A stretch of 19,639 nucleotides of DNA from an uncultured Eubacteriales bacterium. GTDB taxonomy: Bacteria > Bacillota > Clostridia > Oscillospirales > CAG-382. Both the position numbers and the translations under genes were made by a program. The DNA lies in assembly GCA_934446095.1 (NCBI GenBank), contig CAKSDR010000021.1, positions 1-19,639 of the forward strand, given 5' to 3'. Below the pieces are notes generated by a model. That model was not told the DNA's origin. It worked only from the letters and a program-made list of their open reading frames with translations, and did not search any database. This document shows, in pieces, positions 1 through 9,040 of the stretch; within the stretch, counting starts at the first letter, position 1; every line of letters starts with the position of its first letter.

Positions 1-75
1 TGGTGACCCGTACGGGAATCGAACCCATGTTACAGCCGTGAAAGGGCCGTGTCTTAACCGCTTGACCAACGGGCC
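1..75 (-). tRNA. tRNA-Glu (anticodon UUC)
   Basis: Read on the minus strand this folds as a complete cloverleaf. The 7-bp acceptor stem starts GGCCCGT and pairs with ACGGGTC (one G-U). The anticodon loop is CTTTCAC with anticodon TTC, the T-loop is TTCGATT, and CCA is encoded at the 3' end (bases 1-3). It lies 32 bases downstream of tRNA-Met on the same strand and is probably co-transcribed from the promoter at 256-284. The transcript continues off the left edge. Confidence 0.95.
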
Positions 76-107
76 GGATGAACCGGAATAAAAAATTCCG
101 GTTTTAA

Positions 108-183
108 TGGTAGCGGAAATCGGATTTGAACCAATGACCAGTCGGGTATGAACCGAATGCTCTACCAACTGAGCTATTCCGCC
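108..183 (-). tRNA. tRNA-Met, elongator type (anticodon CAU)
   Basis: The minus-strand cloverleaf has acceptor GGCGGAA paired with TTCCGCT, anticodon loop TTCATAC, a T-arm with loop TTCAAAT, and encoded CCA. The first acceptor pair is G-U, and 27:43 of the anticodon stem is a T/C mismatch. A CAU anticodon can mean initiator Met, elongator Met or lysidine-modified Ile. The CGGTTCATACCCG anticodon arm matches the elongator Met tRNA of Bacillus, and the three G-C pairs of initiator tRNA are missing, so elongator Met is preferred. It is the first gene of a Met-Glu operon. Confidence 0.88.
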
Positions 184-255
184 ATGTGTCATAAAGAATA
201 ACAAAAAAGAAAACCGTAAACAATTTCCTTAGTTTCTTCTCAATGCCGCTTGATT

Positions 256-284
256 ATTATATCAAAACAAAATGTTTTTGTCAA
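256..284 (-). promoter_or_regulatory. SigA promoter of the tRNA-Met/tRNA-Glu operon
   Basis: On the minus strand there is TTGACA (279-284), a 17-base spacer and TATAAT (256-261). Both hexamers and the spacing match the consensus exactly. Transcription would start about 65 bases before tRNA-Met. This strength fits a stable-RNA operon. Confidence 0.9.
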
Positions 285-344
285 TACTATTTGTAAAAAT
301 ATTTATTTTTTTTAAACCGCGGAATAGTGCGTAAGGAACAAACG

Positions 345-384
345 AAAAACCGCATGCCTTATGAAATGTCGGCATGCGGTTTTT
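345..384 (-). terminator. Intrinsic terminator after ftsK
   Basis: A perfect 14-bp stem (345-358 with 371-384, GC-rich core CCGCATGCC) encloses a 12-base loop and is followed by T-rich sequence. It lies about 50 bases beyond the ftsK stop. T tracts flank both sides, so it could also act on the plus strand. Confidence 0.85.
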
Positions 385-436
385 AAAAAGTATATTTTCA
401 AAATACAGTGGTTTTTCAAAACCGTTACGTGCGTTT

Positions 437-3154
437 TTATTCGTCGGAACTCGGTTCGGCGTTCTTTAGTTTTAATTCGAAATACTCTTCTTTCGTAATA
501 AGGACTTTTCGCGGCTTTGAGCCTTCAAAAGGACCGATAAAGCCTTTCGTTTCAAGCATATCTATTATTCTTGCGGCTCTTGCGTAACCCAAAGAAAGTT
601 TGCGCTGCAGGAGCGACGTAGATATTTGTCCGGTTTCAACGGCAATTCCGATTGCCGGCATTATCATTTCATCTTCAGACGCATCGTCTGATGAAAATTT
701 TGAGTCAAAATCAGAACTTCGTTTTTTCTTTTCGCCGCATTTTACGGTTTCCTTTTCTATTTGTTCTATAATATCTTTATTGTAATCTCCGCGCATTTGC
801 TTTTTCAAAAATTCGGCAATTTCTTCGACTTCCGTTTCACTTACAAACGAGCCCTGCACGCGCATAGGCTTCATGGAGCCTACAGGCGCGAAAAGCATAT
901 CTCCTCTTCCCACAAGTTTTTCGGCGCCGGAAATATCAATGATTGTGCGTGAGTCTACCTGCGAGGCTACGGTGAATGCGATACGCGACGGCACGTTTGC
1001 CTTGATAAGACCTGTGATAACGTCAACCGACGGACGCTGAGTACCTATAACAAGGTGCATTCCGGCGGCTCTTGCTTTTTGCGCAAGGCGGCAGATTGAA
1101 TTTTCAACCTCGTCTTTTGCGGTCATCATGAGGTCTGCAAGTTCGTCTATAATTATCACAATTTGCGGCATATATTCTTTTTCAGGGTCATTTTTTGTGA
1201 CTTTGTTGTAGTCGGTAAGGTTTCTGACGTTTACTTCTTCTATCAATGCAAAGCGGCGTTCCATTTCATTTACGGCCCACGAAAGTGTGCCTGCGGCGTT
1301 TTTCGGATTGTTTACAACCGGAACAAGAAGGTGGGGAATACCGTTATAAATACCGAGTTCTACTTTTTTGGGGTCGATAAGAATGAGTTTTACTTCATCC
1401 GGACGCGCTTTATAAAGCATACTCACAATAAAACTGTTTATACAAACCGATTTTCCCATGCCGGTAGCACCTGCAATCAGAAGGTGCGGCATTTTTGCGA
1501 TATCCATGTATACAGGGTTTCCCGCAACGTCCATGCCAAGGCATACCGAAAGTTTGCTTTTAAGGTTTTTAAACTGGGGATTTTCTATTAAATTTTTTAT
1601 GTATACGGTTGAAACGTGCTTATTCGGAATTTCAATTCCCACTGCGTCTTTTCCCGGAATCGGCGCTTCAATTCTTACACCGGAGGCTGCAAGGTGAAGG
1701 GCTATATCATCGGCAAGATTTTGTATTGCGCGAACCCTGACTCCGACTTCCGGCTGGAGTTCATATCTTGTGACCGTAGGGCCGCAGGATATATTTGTTA
1801 TTTTTGTTTTTACTCCGAAATTTGCGAGCGTATCTACAAGTTTTAACGAAGTTGCTTTCAGGTTATCGGTTACTTTAAAGGTTGCCGGATTCGGGTCAGA
1901 TGCAAGAAAAGAAACGGGCGGAAAAGTATAGAGCTCTTCGGGCGAAGGTTTTGGATTTATATTTATTTCTTCACTTTTTGTGCCGAACTGCTCCCCGCCG
2001 GTGTCACTTTTCAAAAGAGCATTCGCAGGGGTGCCGCTTAGTACGGACTTATCCATAGAAATTCCGCCTGCCGCAATTACCGCGTCATTTGCGAAAATCT
2101 CATCAAGATTAACTTTGTCGGAATTTACATCGGAAACCGAAGTTATAACTTTTGAGTCTTTAAAATTTTCGGAAATGAGCGCTTCTTCGTGATTCTGCTG
2201 TGCCTTGTCAAAGATTTTATCATCGGGCAGCATCTCATTTATGTCATCGTCAAGGTTTTCAAATATTGATTTTTTATCGGAATTATTATAATTCGGCGTG
2301 TCGATATCTATATTTTTTGAATTCAAAGCCCCTTTTTTCTTCGGATATTGTTCTTCCGGAACCGGCAGGCTTTCTTCTTCGGTCTGTTCATATTCCTCGG
2401 TAAAAGAAGTTTGTTTTTGGTGATTTTTTACGTCATATGCAAACTCGCGCAGTTTGTTTTTTACAAACAAATATGCATCTGCGGGAGTTGTACCGAAAAG
2501 AAACAGTCCGAGTATTACAATTATAAAAGCGGCAATTGCTATTGACGCGGAACCTGCGAATTTAAAAAGTGAGATTCCGATAATTCCGCCGATGATTCCG
2601 CCGTTCAGGTAATTCTTTGCGTCAGAGTAATATTCTTTGAAATTTCCGAAAATATCGGAGTATTCGGAACTGCTTCCGAATTTTATGAAACAGAGCGTTA
2701 CGATAGCAGACGTTAAAAGCAGGCAAATAACCGAAAAAACAGTTTTGTATTTCAGATTTCCCGACAGGGCATCCTTTTTCCAAAAAATCGACTGATTTAT
2801 GATAAAAAACGGAACTGTCCATGCGGCATATGAAAAAAGACCGCGCAGGAGAAATGCAAAGTTTCCGAGAATATTTAACTTTTCGGGAATTATAAGACTT
2901 ATTGCAACAATTATTCCGAAAAATGCAAGAATGTAGGGAGTTAACTGGAAAAGCATTGAATTTTCGTCAAATTTTTTTCTTGCCTTGACTTCGGCTGCAC
3001 TTGCCGCCTTTTTTTTGCCTGACGGCGAAGAACTTTTCGCCGGCGCTTTTTTTGCGGATGATGAGGGCTTTTGCGATTCTGAACCGCCCTTTGGTTTTCT
3101 GCCCGGGGGAAGAAGACTTTTTGAAATTGCTTTACTTTTCTTATTTTCAGCCAA
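437..3154 (-). CDS. ftsK: DNA translocase FtsK/SpoIIIE
   Basis: Membrane-anchored, ATP-driven double-stranded DNA pump that clears chromosome ends from the division septum (FtsK) or moves the chromosome into the forespore (SpoIIIE). The 905-residue protein begins with a Lys/Ser/Pro-rich cytoplasmic tail (about 1-65), then hydrophobic membrane spans to about residue 235 and an acidic, low-complexity linker to about 410. The motor domain has Walker A GATGMGKS near 565 and Walker B VIIIDELADLM near 670. A winged-helix gamma domain near 835-895 is the part that reads KOPS/SRS sequences. The start codon is TTG (3152-3154), chosen because AAGGACAGGTG sits just upstream and the first residues read MAENKK. 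The gene is single, with its own promoter and terminator. Sequence alone does not tell FtsK from SpoIIIE. Confidence 0.95.
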   Translation of the reverse strand: MAENKKSKAISKSLLPPGRKPKGGSESQKPSSSAKKAPAKSSSPSGKKKAASAAEVKARKKFDENSMLFQLTPYILAFFGIIVAISLIIPEKLNILGNFAFLLRGLFSYAAWTVPFFIINQSIFWKKDALSGNLKYKTVFSVICLLLTSAIVTLCFIKFGSSSEYSDIFGNFKEYYSDAKNYLNGGIIGGIIGISLFKFAGSASIAIAAFIIVILGLFLFGTTPADAYLFVKNKLREFAYDVKNHQKQTSFTEEYEQTEEESLPVPEEQYPKKKGALNSKNIDIDTPNYNNSDKKSIFENLDDDINEMLPDDKIFDKAQQNHEEALISENFKDSKVITSVSDVNSDKVNLDEIFANDAVIAAGGISMDKSVLSGTPANALLKSDTGGEQFGTKSEEININPKPSPEELYTFPPVSFLASDPNPATFKVTDNLKATSLKLVDTLANFGVKTKITNISCGPTVTRYELQPEVGVRVRAIQNLADDIALHLAASGVRIEAPIPGKDAVGIEIPNKHVSTVYIKNLIENPQFKNLKSKLSVCLGMDVAGNPVYMDIAKMPHLLIAGATGMGKSVCINSFIVSMLYKARPDEVKLILIDPKKVELGIYNGIPHLLVPVVNNPKNAAGTLSWAVNEMERRFALIEEVNVRNLTDYNKVTKNDPEKEYMPQIVIIIDELADLMMTAKDEVENSICRLAQKARAAGMHLVIGTQRPSVDVITGLIKANVPSRIAFTVASQVDSRTIIDISGAEKLVGRGDMLFAPVGSMKPMRVQGSFVSETEVEEIAEFLKKQMRGDYNKDIIEQIEKETVKCGEKKKRSSDFDSKFSSDDASEDEMIMPAIGIAVETGQISTSLLQRKLSLGYARAARIIDMLETKGFIGPFEGSKPRKVLITKEEYFELKLKNAEPSSDE

Positions 3155-3223
3155 AGTATTTTACACCTGTCCTTATAAAAATATATAGAAAATATGGTTT
3201 TCTGAAAAAACGTATATATTATA

Positions 3224-3252
3224 ATAATATCAGAAATTATATATTTTATCAA
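3224..3252 (-). promoter_or_regulatory. Probable SigA promoter of ftsK
   Basis: Minus strand: TTGATA (3247-3252), 17-base spacer, TATTAT (3224-3229), about 70 bases before the TTG start. The surroundings are very AT-rich, which raises the chance of a false match. Confidence 0.6.
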
Positions 3253-3274
3253 GTGTTAGTTAAAAAATAAAAAT

Positions 3275-3305
3275 GCGGGAATAAAGCCTTGCGCTTTATT
3301 CCCGC
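3275..3305 (-). terminator. Intrinsic terminator after htrA
   Basis: A 13-bp stem (GCGGGAATAAAGC at 3275-3287 with its complement at 3293-3305) has a 5-base loop. On the minus strand it is followed by ATTTTTATTTTTT. It sits 17 bases after the htrA stop. Confidence 0.9.
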
Positions 3306-3321
3306 AAAAAAGAGGGAAAAT

Positions 3322-4722
3322 CTATGATGCCATGTCGATTTTAAACGATATTTCCTTTTCGCCTTCGCCGTCTCTGTATATTGTGAGTTTTACAGTATCT
3401 CCGGCTTTGTTTTTGTTTTTAAGTTCGTTAATTTCGGATGAGGTCTTAACGGGGGTGTCATTATATTTTATAATTATGTCGCCTCTTCTAAGCCCTGCCT
3501 GAGTTGCGGAACTGCTCTTGTTTATCTGTATTACCAAAACTCCCTGAGGAATGCCATAGTACTCTGACTCTTTTTGAGAAATATCGGCGTATTGCGTGAT
3601 ACCTATCGAAACGTTGCCTGTGACAAGATTATCGTCGCGGTTTGTTACTTTGCCGTCAGAAATTAGTTGATTTATAATTTTCATCGCACCGTTTATCGGA
3701 ATTGCAAAGCCTATACCTTCATATTCCTCGGTAAGTTTCAAGGTGTTTATGCCTATTACCTGTCCCTTGGAATTTATAAGCGGACCGCCGGAATTTCCGG
3801 GATTTATCGTAGCGTTCGTCTGAATAAGGGTCATTGTTTTTGAACTTTTTGTGTAACTGTCGGTAACCTGAATTTTCCTGTCAACAGCTGAAATTATTCC
3901 GTCGGTTACGGTTCCTGCAAGTTCGATCGAAGCAGGTGTTCCTATTGCTACCGCAAGTTCGCCGATAACGAGGTTGTCTGAATTTCCGAGTTCTGCCGTC
4001 GGAAGATTCTTGGCATCTATTTTTACGACGGCAATATCTGTTGTGGAGTCTGCCCCGACAAGGGTTGCGTCATATTTGGTTCCGTCGCTCAACACAACAG
4101 TGATTGCCGATGCATTTTTCACAACATGATTGTTAGTTGCAATATAACCGTCGGATGTCAGGATAAATCCGGAACCTACGCCTTTGCTTACATAAGTTCT
4201 GCCAAAATAGTCGCTTGACGACATTTCAACCATAATGCCTACGGCGCTCGGAACACATTTTTTCGCAATTTGCGTTACAGTCAAAGTTTGCGTGTTTTCC
4301 GAATCGTCGAGGGGAATACTGAGAACATTTTTTGTATTTACATCCTGCTCGCCGGATTCTGCATTTTGCGAATCTTGATGCTGATTATCTATATATCCGA
4401 GAGAATTAAGTATAAAAAATCCGGACAGCGATGCGAAAGACAAAACAAACACTGCTGCAACCGACAGCGCAAAAACGCGAAGTCCAAGGTCTTTCTTTTT
4501 CTGCTTTTTGCCTTTTGTTTTTTCGCCGGATTTATAATCAACATAATTCCATGTGTATTCTCCGCCTTTTTTCGAATCTTTGCCGTAAACTATTTCGGAC
4601 GTTTCCTTGTTTTCCGATTCCGCTTTTTCTGCATTTTGTGAATCGTTTTGCTGTGTATTTCTGTACTGTTCAAAGAAAGATTCATAATTAAAATCAGAAG
4701 AGTGATTTTGATTGTTTTCCAT
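3322..4722 (-). CDS. htrA: HtrA/DegP-like membrane-anchored serine protease with PDZ domain
   Basis: Extracytoplasmic quality-control protease that degrades misfolded exported proteins. The 466-residue protein has a hydrophilic, Gln/Asn/Lys-rich cytoplasmic N-terminus. A single membrane span lies near 80-106, so the protease faces outward. The trypsin-like domain carries the complete triad: His in ATNNHVV (near 200), Asp in TTDIAVV (near 229) and Ser in GNSGGPL (near 309). One PDZ domain follows (about 370-460, containing AGLRRGDIII). The ATG is preceded by GGGAGG at good spacing. It is transcribed alone, ending at the hairpin at 3275-3305. In Firmicutes such proteins are usually under two-component cell-envelope control, and tandem repeats just before the -35 region fit this. 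No sensor or regulator gene is adjacent. Confidence 0.95.
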   Translation of the reverse strand: MENNQNHSSDFNYESFFEQYRNTQQNDSQNAEKAESENKETSEIVYGKDSKKGGEYTWNYVDYKSGEKTKGKKQKKKDLGLRVFALSVAAVFVLSFASLSGFFILNSLGYIDNQHQDSQNAESGEQDVNTKNVLSIPLDDSENTQTLTVTQIAKKCVPSAVGIMVEMSSSDYFGRTYVSKGVGSGFILTSDGYIATNNHVVKNASAITVVLSDGTKYDATLVGADSTTDIAVVKIDAKNLPTAELGNSDNLVIGELAVAIGTPASIELAGTVTDGIISAVDRKIQVTDSYTKSSKTMTLIQTNATINPGNSGGPLINSKGQVIGINTLKLTEEYEGIGFAIPINGAMKIINQLISDGKVTNRDDNLVTGNVSIGITQYADISQKESEYYGIPQGVLVIQINKSSSATQAGLRRGDIIIKYNDTPVKTSSEINELKNKNKAGDTVKLTIYRDGEGEKEISFKIDMAS

Positions 4723-4766
4723 AATTTGTTACCTCCCAAAACAGAATTCTTTTTGTTTACGATATT

Positions 4767-4794
4767 ATTTTAAAATATATTTTTGTCCTTGTAA
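4767..4794 (-). promoter_or_regulatory. Possible htrA promoter
   Basis: Minus strand: TTACAA (4789-4794), 16-base spacer, TAAAAT (4767-4772). The match is moderate. It is supported by the tandem repeats that abut the -35 element on its upstream side. Confidence 0.4.
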
Positions 4795-4820
4795 TGATAT
4801 TTATGTGATATTTGTGTGAT
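4795..4820 (-). repeat. 11-bp tandem direct repeats upstream of the htrA -35 element
   Basis: Read on the minus strand, TCACACAAATA (4809-4819) and TCACATAAATA (4798-4808) are consecutive and differ at one base. A third, degenerate unit runs into the -35 hexamer (4787-4797). The 11-bp period places each unit on the same face of the helix, as in binding sites of OmpR/PhoB-family response regulators. The identity of any binder is inference. Confidence 0.55.
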
Positions 4821-4895
4821 TTTTTTAAAAAATGCGGACGTTTTTTAATGCAGTTTGCCAAAAATATACATTTGCATTTTTGAAATATTTATTTG

Positions 4896-4924
4896 TTGAA
4901 TATTTGAAAAAATTGTAGTATAAT
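4896..4924 (+). promoter_or_regulatory. SigA promoter of nrnA
   Basis: TTGAAT (4896-4901), 17-base spacer, TATAAT (4919-4924). The -10 is consensus and the start would be about 65 bases before the nrnA ATG. It may be the main promoter of the long rightward gene block. Confidence 0.7.
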
Positions 4925-4993
4925 ATATTATTTAAAGAAATAACTATGTTTTGCCTGAATTTTAGATTTAATATAAGAATATATGGAGAAATT

Positions 4994-5995
4994 ATGCAAA
5001 AAATATCTGTAAACGAGTTTTCTCGGGAACTTATGAAAATAGACAATATATTAATACTTATTCATTCCCATCCGGACGGCGACGCGGCAGGATCGGGACT
5101 TGCACTGCTGAATGTACTTTTAAAACTCGGGAAAAAAGCATGTCTTTCTTGCTCCGACGAACTGCCTGAACGCCTTTGCTTTTTGAAAAAATACGCAGAT
5201 TTTTCAAAATGCTTTTTTGCGTGCCCTCCAAAAACCGCTCCGGAATATATAATTACGACAGATGTGGCATCGGGAACGCTTCTCGGAGGAAATTTCGAGG
5301 CGTACGGCGACAGGATTTTTCTTGCAATAGACCATCACAACGTAAATACGCTGCAGTGCGGGAAAATGCTGCTTGACTCAAATGCAAGTTCCGCGGGGGA
5401 AATATTGTACCATGTTATACGCTATCTTGAAAACGAAACGGGTAAAAAACTTATAGACGCCGATACCGCGAGCCTTATTTATACTTCGATATGCTCGGAT
5501 TCCGGAAGTTTCAAATATTCTAACACATCGAGCACAACATTCAGAATCGCGGCCGATTTGCTGGAAGAGGGCGCGGAGTCGGAGAAAATATCAAGACTGC
5601 TTTTTGATGTCAAGACTTTAGAACAAATGCGGGCCGAAAATATATGCTTTAATAATATAAGCCTTTTTTGCGAAAATAAAATTGCTTTCTGCTATATAAA
5701 AAGAGATGTTATGAAAAAATATGGAATTTCCGACGCGGACACTGAGAATGTCGTGAATATTGCAAGGCAGATTAAAGGAGTAGAGATAGCACTGTTTGCA
5801 AGACAGAAAAATTGCGGTGAAAATGAAAAAGAAGAGTATAAAGTATCCGCAAGGTCAAACGAATATGCCGATGTATCTCAGTTGTGCAGGGCTTTCGGCG
5901 GAGGCGGACATATAAAGGCCGCGGGATGTACGATTGCGGGTAATCTTGAAGAAGTAAAAGATAAACTGATAAGCGAGGCGGAAAAATATATTTAA
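4994..5995 (+). CDS. nrnA: NrnA-like DHH phosphoesterase (oligoribonuclease / pAp phosphatase)
   Basis: Cytoplasmic enzyme that degrades very short RNAs (nano-RNA) and in many species also dephosphorylates pAp, the by-product of sulfate activation and acyl-carrier loading. The 333-residue protein has DHH-domain motif I HSHPDGDAAGSG (metal-binding His24, Asp28, Asp30), the namesake DHH in AIDHHN near residue 113, and a C-terminal DHHA1 domain with FGGGGHIKAAG near 302. All catalytic motifs are present. An ATG in the same frame lies 48 bases upstream, but GGAG at 4985-4988 correctly precedes 4994, so that start is chosen. It is the first gene of a rightward run; the next gene begins 101 bases later with no hairpin between. 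Relatives acting on cyclic-dinucleotide products (pApA) share this architecture, so the exact substrate is not certain. Confidence 0.9.
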   Translation: MQKISVNEFSRELMKIDNILILIHSHPDGDAAGSGLALLNVLLKLGKKACLSCSDELPERLCFLKKYADFSKCFFACPPKTAPEYIITTDVASGTLLGGNFEAYGDRIFLAIDHHNVNTLQCGKMLLDSNASSAGEILYHVIRYLENETGKKLIDADTASLIYTSICSDSGSFKYSNTSSTTFRIAADLLEEGAESEKISRLLFDVKTLEQMRAENICFNNISLFCENKIAFCYIKRDVMKKYGISDADTENVVNIARQIKGVEIALFARQKNCGENEKEEYKVSARSNEYADVSQLCRAFGGGGHIKAAGCTIAGNLEEVKDKLISEAEKYI

Positions 5996-6096
5996 AAACT
6001 TTTTTATAATAAATTTTACAAAAAAAGAGTATTTTTAGTTTTTTTTGAGTATATAGTATATAGAAAAATAAATTATGCATTGTTCCGGAGGATAAA

Positions 6097-7125
6097 ATGA
6101 CAAAAACTTACAATGAGTTCTTTTATGAAAAGGAAAAAGCATATTTATGCGAGTACGCCGTGTTTTCCGACAATTCCAAAGGGAGGCAGAAACCTATTGA
6201 CGAGTGCAGCGGCAGGACGGATTTTCAGCGCGACCGCGACAGAATAATTCATTCAAAATCGTTTCGCCGTCTTATGCATAAAACACAGTGCTTTCTTTCT
6301 CCGGAGGGCGATCATTACAGAACGCGGCTTACGCACACGCTTGAAGTATCGCAGATTGCAAGAACAATTTCAAGAAATTTGTGCCTTAACGAAGATTTGA
6401 CTGAGGCGTGCGCGCTTGGGCATGACCTTGGGCATACGCCGTTCGGACATGCGGGCGAACGTGTTTTAAACCAACTTTTCAAAGGCGGATTCAGACATAA
6501 CGAACAAAGTTTAAGAGTTGTGGATGTTCTTGAGCGCGACGGAGAGGGACTTAATCTTACATATGAGGTAAGAGAGGGAATTTTATGCCATACCGGTGAA
6601 AAGCAAGCGTCGACGCTGGAGGGAAAACTTATAAAATATGCCGACAGAATAGCATATATAAACCATGATATAGACGATGCCATACGTGCCGGAGTGTTAA
6701 AGAACGAAGACCTGCCGAAAGACGCGGTCGGAATTCTTGGGCGCACGCATTCCGAAAGAATAGATACCATGGTAAACAGCATTGTAAACGTTACAAAAAA
6801 GAATTTTGAAAACGAAAAAGCCTGTATCGGCATGGACGAGGAGATATTATACGCGACTGACAGTCTCAGAAATTTTCTTTTTGCAAACGTATATACAAAC
6901 TGCAGGGCGAAAGACGAGGAGGGCAAGGCGTGCAAACTTCTCGAAACCCTTTATTTGTATTTTGTCAAAAATATTGACAAACTTCCGGAAGAAAGAAAAA
7001 AATTTATAGGGGAAACCGCAACGGAAGAAAGAGTAGTGTGCGATTATATCGCAAGTATGACGGACAGGTTTGCCATAGATTTGTATGAAAGTATATTTGT
7101 GCCTAAAATGTGGGCTAAAAGATAG
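6097..7125 (+). CDS. dgt: Deoxyguanosinetriphosphate triphosphohydrolase-like HD protein
   Basis: Hydrolyses dNTPs to the deoxynucleoside plus tripolyphosphate, which adjusts dNTP pools. At 342 residues it is the short, Dgt-like form common in Firmicutes rather than the roughly 500-residue enterobacterial form. Metal-binding HD signatures are complete: His in RLTHTLEVSQIAR near residue 79, and the HD pair in ALGHDLGHTPFGHAGE near 108-118. The upstream FRRLMHKTQ segment is typical of the family. GGAGG lies 5 bases before the ATG. It sits 31 bases before dnaG, an arrangement recurrent in Clostridia. A weak promoter (TTGAGT at 6045, TAAATT at 6069) may exist in the preceding gap. Preference for dGTP over other dNTPs cannot be read from the sequence. 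Confidence 0.92.
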   Translation: MTKTYNEFFYEKEKAYLCEYAVFSDNSKGRQKPIDECSGRTDFQRDRDRIIHSKSFRRLMHKTQCFLSPEGDHYRTRLTHTLEVSQIARTISRNLCLNEDLTEACALGHDLGHTPFGHAGERVLNQLFKGGFRHNEQSLRVVDVLERDGEGLNLTYEVREGILCHTGEKQASTLEGKLIKYADRIAYINHDIDDAIRAGVLKNEDLPKDAVGILGRTHSERIDTMVNSIVNVTKKNFENEKACIGMDEEILYATDSLRNFLFANVYTNCRAKDEEGKACKLLETLYLYFVKNIDKLPEERKKFIGETATEERVVCDYIASMTDRFAIDLYESIFVPKMWAKR

Positions 7126-7156
7126 TAATTAAAAAAACAAAAAGGAGGCGGCGGAA

Positions 7157-8950
7157 ATGGCTTTTTCACAGCGGTTCATAGAAGAATTGAAGTTCAGAAA
7201 CAACATAGAGCAGGTAATCGGAAATTATGTTGTTTTAAAAAAAGCCGGCAGCAACATGGTCGGATGTTGTCCGTTCCACAGCGAAAGAACGCCGTCCTTT
7301 ACGGTTTTTCCGGATAAAAATTTTTACTGCTTCGGCTGCGGAGCCGGAGGAGATGTTATAACTTTCATTATGCGCATTGAAAATTTGCCTTACAGAGAGG
7401 CAATCGAATTTTTGTGCGAAAGGGCAGGCATGGAAATGCCGAAAGATGACAATTCTTTTTTTGTCAAAAAGGAAACTGCCGGAATTACAAAAGAAAGAAA
7501 TTATGAGATAAACAAAACCGCCGCAAGAATATTTTACGAAAACTTAATGTCGGAAGACGGGGCCCCGGCGAGGGAATATATTGCCAAAAGAAAACTTTCC
7601 TCAGCGATTGTAAGAAGATTCGGACTGGGATATTCAAAGGATTCATTTGATGATTTATATAAAAAACTTACCGAAAAGGGTTTTTCGCTTGATGAAATAA
7701 AGGCGGCTTTTTTGTGCGGAATCGCAAAAAACGGTCACCCGTACGACTATTTCCGCAACAGACTTATGTTTCCGATAATAGATACTTACGGCAATATAAC
7801 AGCCTTCGGAGGAAGAATTCTTGACGACAGCAAGCCGAAGTATTTAAATACTTCGGATACTCCGGTTTTCAAAAAAAGCAGGACGCTGTTTGCGCTTAAT
7901 TTTGCCAAAAATGCGGCTGTCGGACAGACGGAAAAGTCAGGGGAACTTATATTGTGCGAAGGATACATGGACGTCATTTCGCTTCATCAGGCGGGCTTTC
8001 CGCAGGCTGTCGCAACGCTCGGCACGGCGCTTACGAGCGAGCAGGCGCGCATTATGTCAAGATATGCAAAAACCGTGTATGTATCATACGATTCCGACAA
8101 TGCGGGAAAACGCGCAGACGAAAAAGCGATATCTCTTCTCGGACAGGTTGGAGTCGAGGTAAAAATACTTAAGGTAACGGGAGGCGCCAAAGACCCTGAC
8201 GAATATATAAAGAAGTACGGGCCGGAAGGCTTTCGAAGACTCATGAACGGAGCCGACGGGCAGATAGACTACAGGCTTTCGGAACTTACTTCAAAATACA
8301 ATCTCGAAATTCCGGATGAAAAACTCGAATTTTTGAACAATGCATCTCAAATGCTTTCGGAAATATATCCGGAAATGAAAAGGGAAATATATGTTTCAAG
8401 ACTCTGCGAACTTACCGGAATTTCAAAACAGGTTCTCACGGGAGAGATAAAGCGCAGAATCAAAATATCGGATAAAAATGCGAAAAAGCAGATTATAAAA
8501 AACAGCGAGGCAAGGCTCAGCCATTTTGGGGACAGCATAAACCCCGACGCCGTAAGAAATGCAAAAGGGACGGATATAGAAGAACATATACTCGGTCTTT
8601 TGCTTTTGTATCCGGAATATATAAAGGACACACGGGAAAAATTATCACCGGATGACTTTATTACCGAATTTAACAGGAGCGTATTTATAAACATATGCAA
8701 AAAAGAAGATAACGGTGAGTTTGATTTATCGTCGCTGAATGAGTTTTATACACCGGAACAGATGGGAAGAATTTTCGGCATGTATGAGAGGCGTAAAAGA
8801 CTCACCGTAAACGATAAAGAAACGCTTTTTTTCTTTGTTTCGAGGCTTTTGGAAGAAAAAAGCCTTAAAGAGTCGGCAAAGGCGGAAGATATGTCGAACG
8901 ATGACTTTTTAAAAATGTTTGAGGAAAAAAGAAGAAAAGTAAAAGAATAA
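7157..8950 (+). CDS. dnaG: DNA primase DnaG
   Basis: Synthesises RNA primers for the replisome in association with the replicative helicase. The 597-residue protein has an N-terminal CHC2 zinc finger (C38, H41, C58, C61 in CCPFH and CFGC). A TOPRIM catalytic core follows, with the acidic motif CEGYMDV near residue 267 and the SYDSDNAGKRA motif near 310. The C-terminal helicase-binding region from about 440 is more divergent, as usual. AAGGAGG precedes the ATG. It lies between dgt and rpoD, the Firmicutes form of the macromolecular-synthesis operon (rpsU is not present here). Length and motifs are normal. Confidence 0.97.
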   Translation: MAFSQRFIEELKFRNNIEQVIGNYVVLKKAGSNMVGCCPFHSERTPSFTVFPDKNFYCFGCGAGGDVITFIMRIENLPYREAIEFLCERAGMEMPKDDNSFFVKKETAGITKERNYEINKTAARIFYENLMSEDGAPAREYIAKRKLSSAIVRRFGLGYSKDSFDDLYKKLTEKGFSLDEIKAAFLCGIAKNGHPYDYFRNRLMFPIIDTYGNITAFGGRILDDSKPKYLNTSDTPVFKKSRTLFALNFAKNAAVGQTEKSGELILCEGYMDVISLHQAGFPQAVATLGTALTSEQARIMSRYAKTVYVSYDSDNAGKRADEKAISLLGQVGVEVKILKVTGGAKDPDEYIKKYGPEGFRRLMNGADGQIDYRLSELTSKYNLEIPDEKLEFLNNASQMLSEIYPEMKREIYVSRLCELTGISKQVLTGEIKRRIKISDKNAKKQIIKNSEARLSHFGDSINPDAVRNAKGTDIEEHILGLLLLYPEYIKDTREKLSPDDFITEFNRSVFINICKKEDNGEFDLSSLNEFYTPEQMGRIFGMYERRKRLTVNDKETLFFFVSRLLEEKSLKESAKAEDMSNDDFLKMFEEKRRKVKE

Positions 8951-9040
8951 GTAATTATCGCATCTTAAATAAAAACAGGGTAACCTTTTTCATCGGTTTT
9001 GATTTGTGACTTCGTAAGAAACATTGCAAGTATACTTTTC

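Noticed and set aside
4946..4993. Upstream in-frame ATG of nrnA
   Set aside because: No ribosome binding site precedes it. The added 16 residues are not part of the DHH fold, whereas GGAG correctly precedes 4994.
4825..5046. Minus-strand 73-codon frame across the nrnA promoter
   Set aside because: It overlaps the start of nrnA and its promoter, and its composition is that of translated AT-rich DNA.
6315..6935. Minus-strand 206-codon reading frame opposite dgt
   Set aside because: It is antisense to conserved HD motifs of dgt, is Ser/Pro-rich and has no domain or ribosome binding site.
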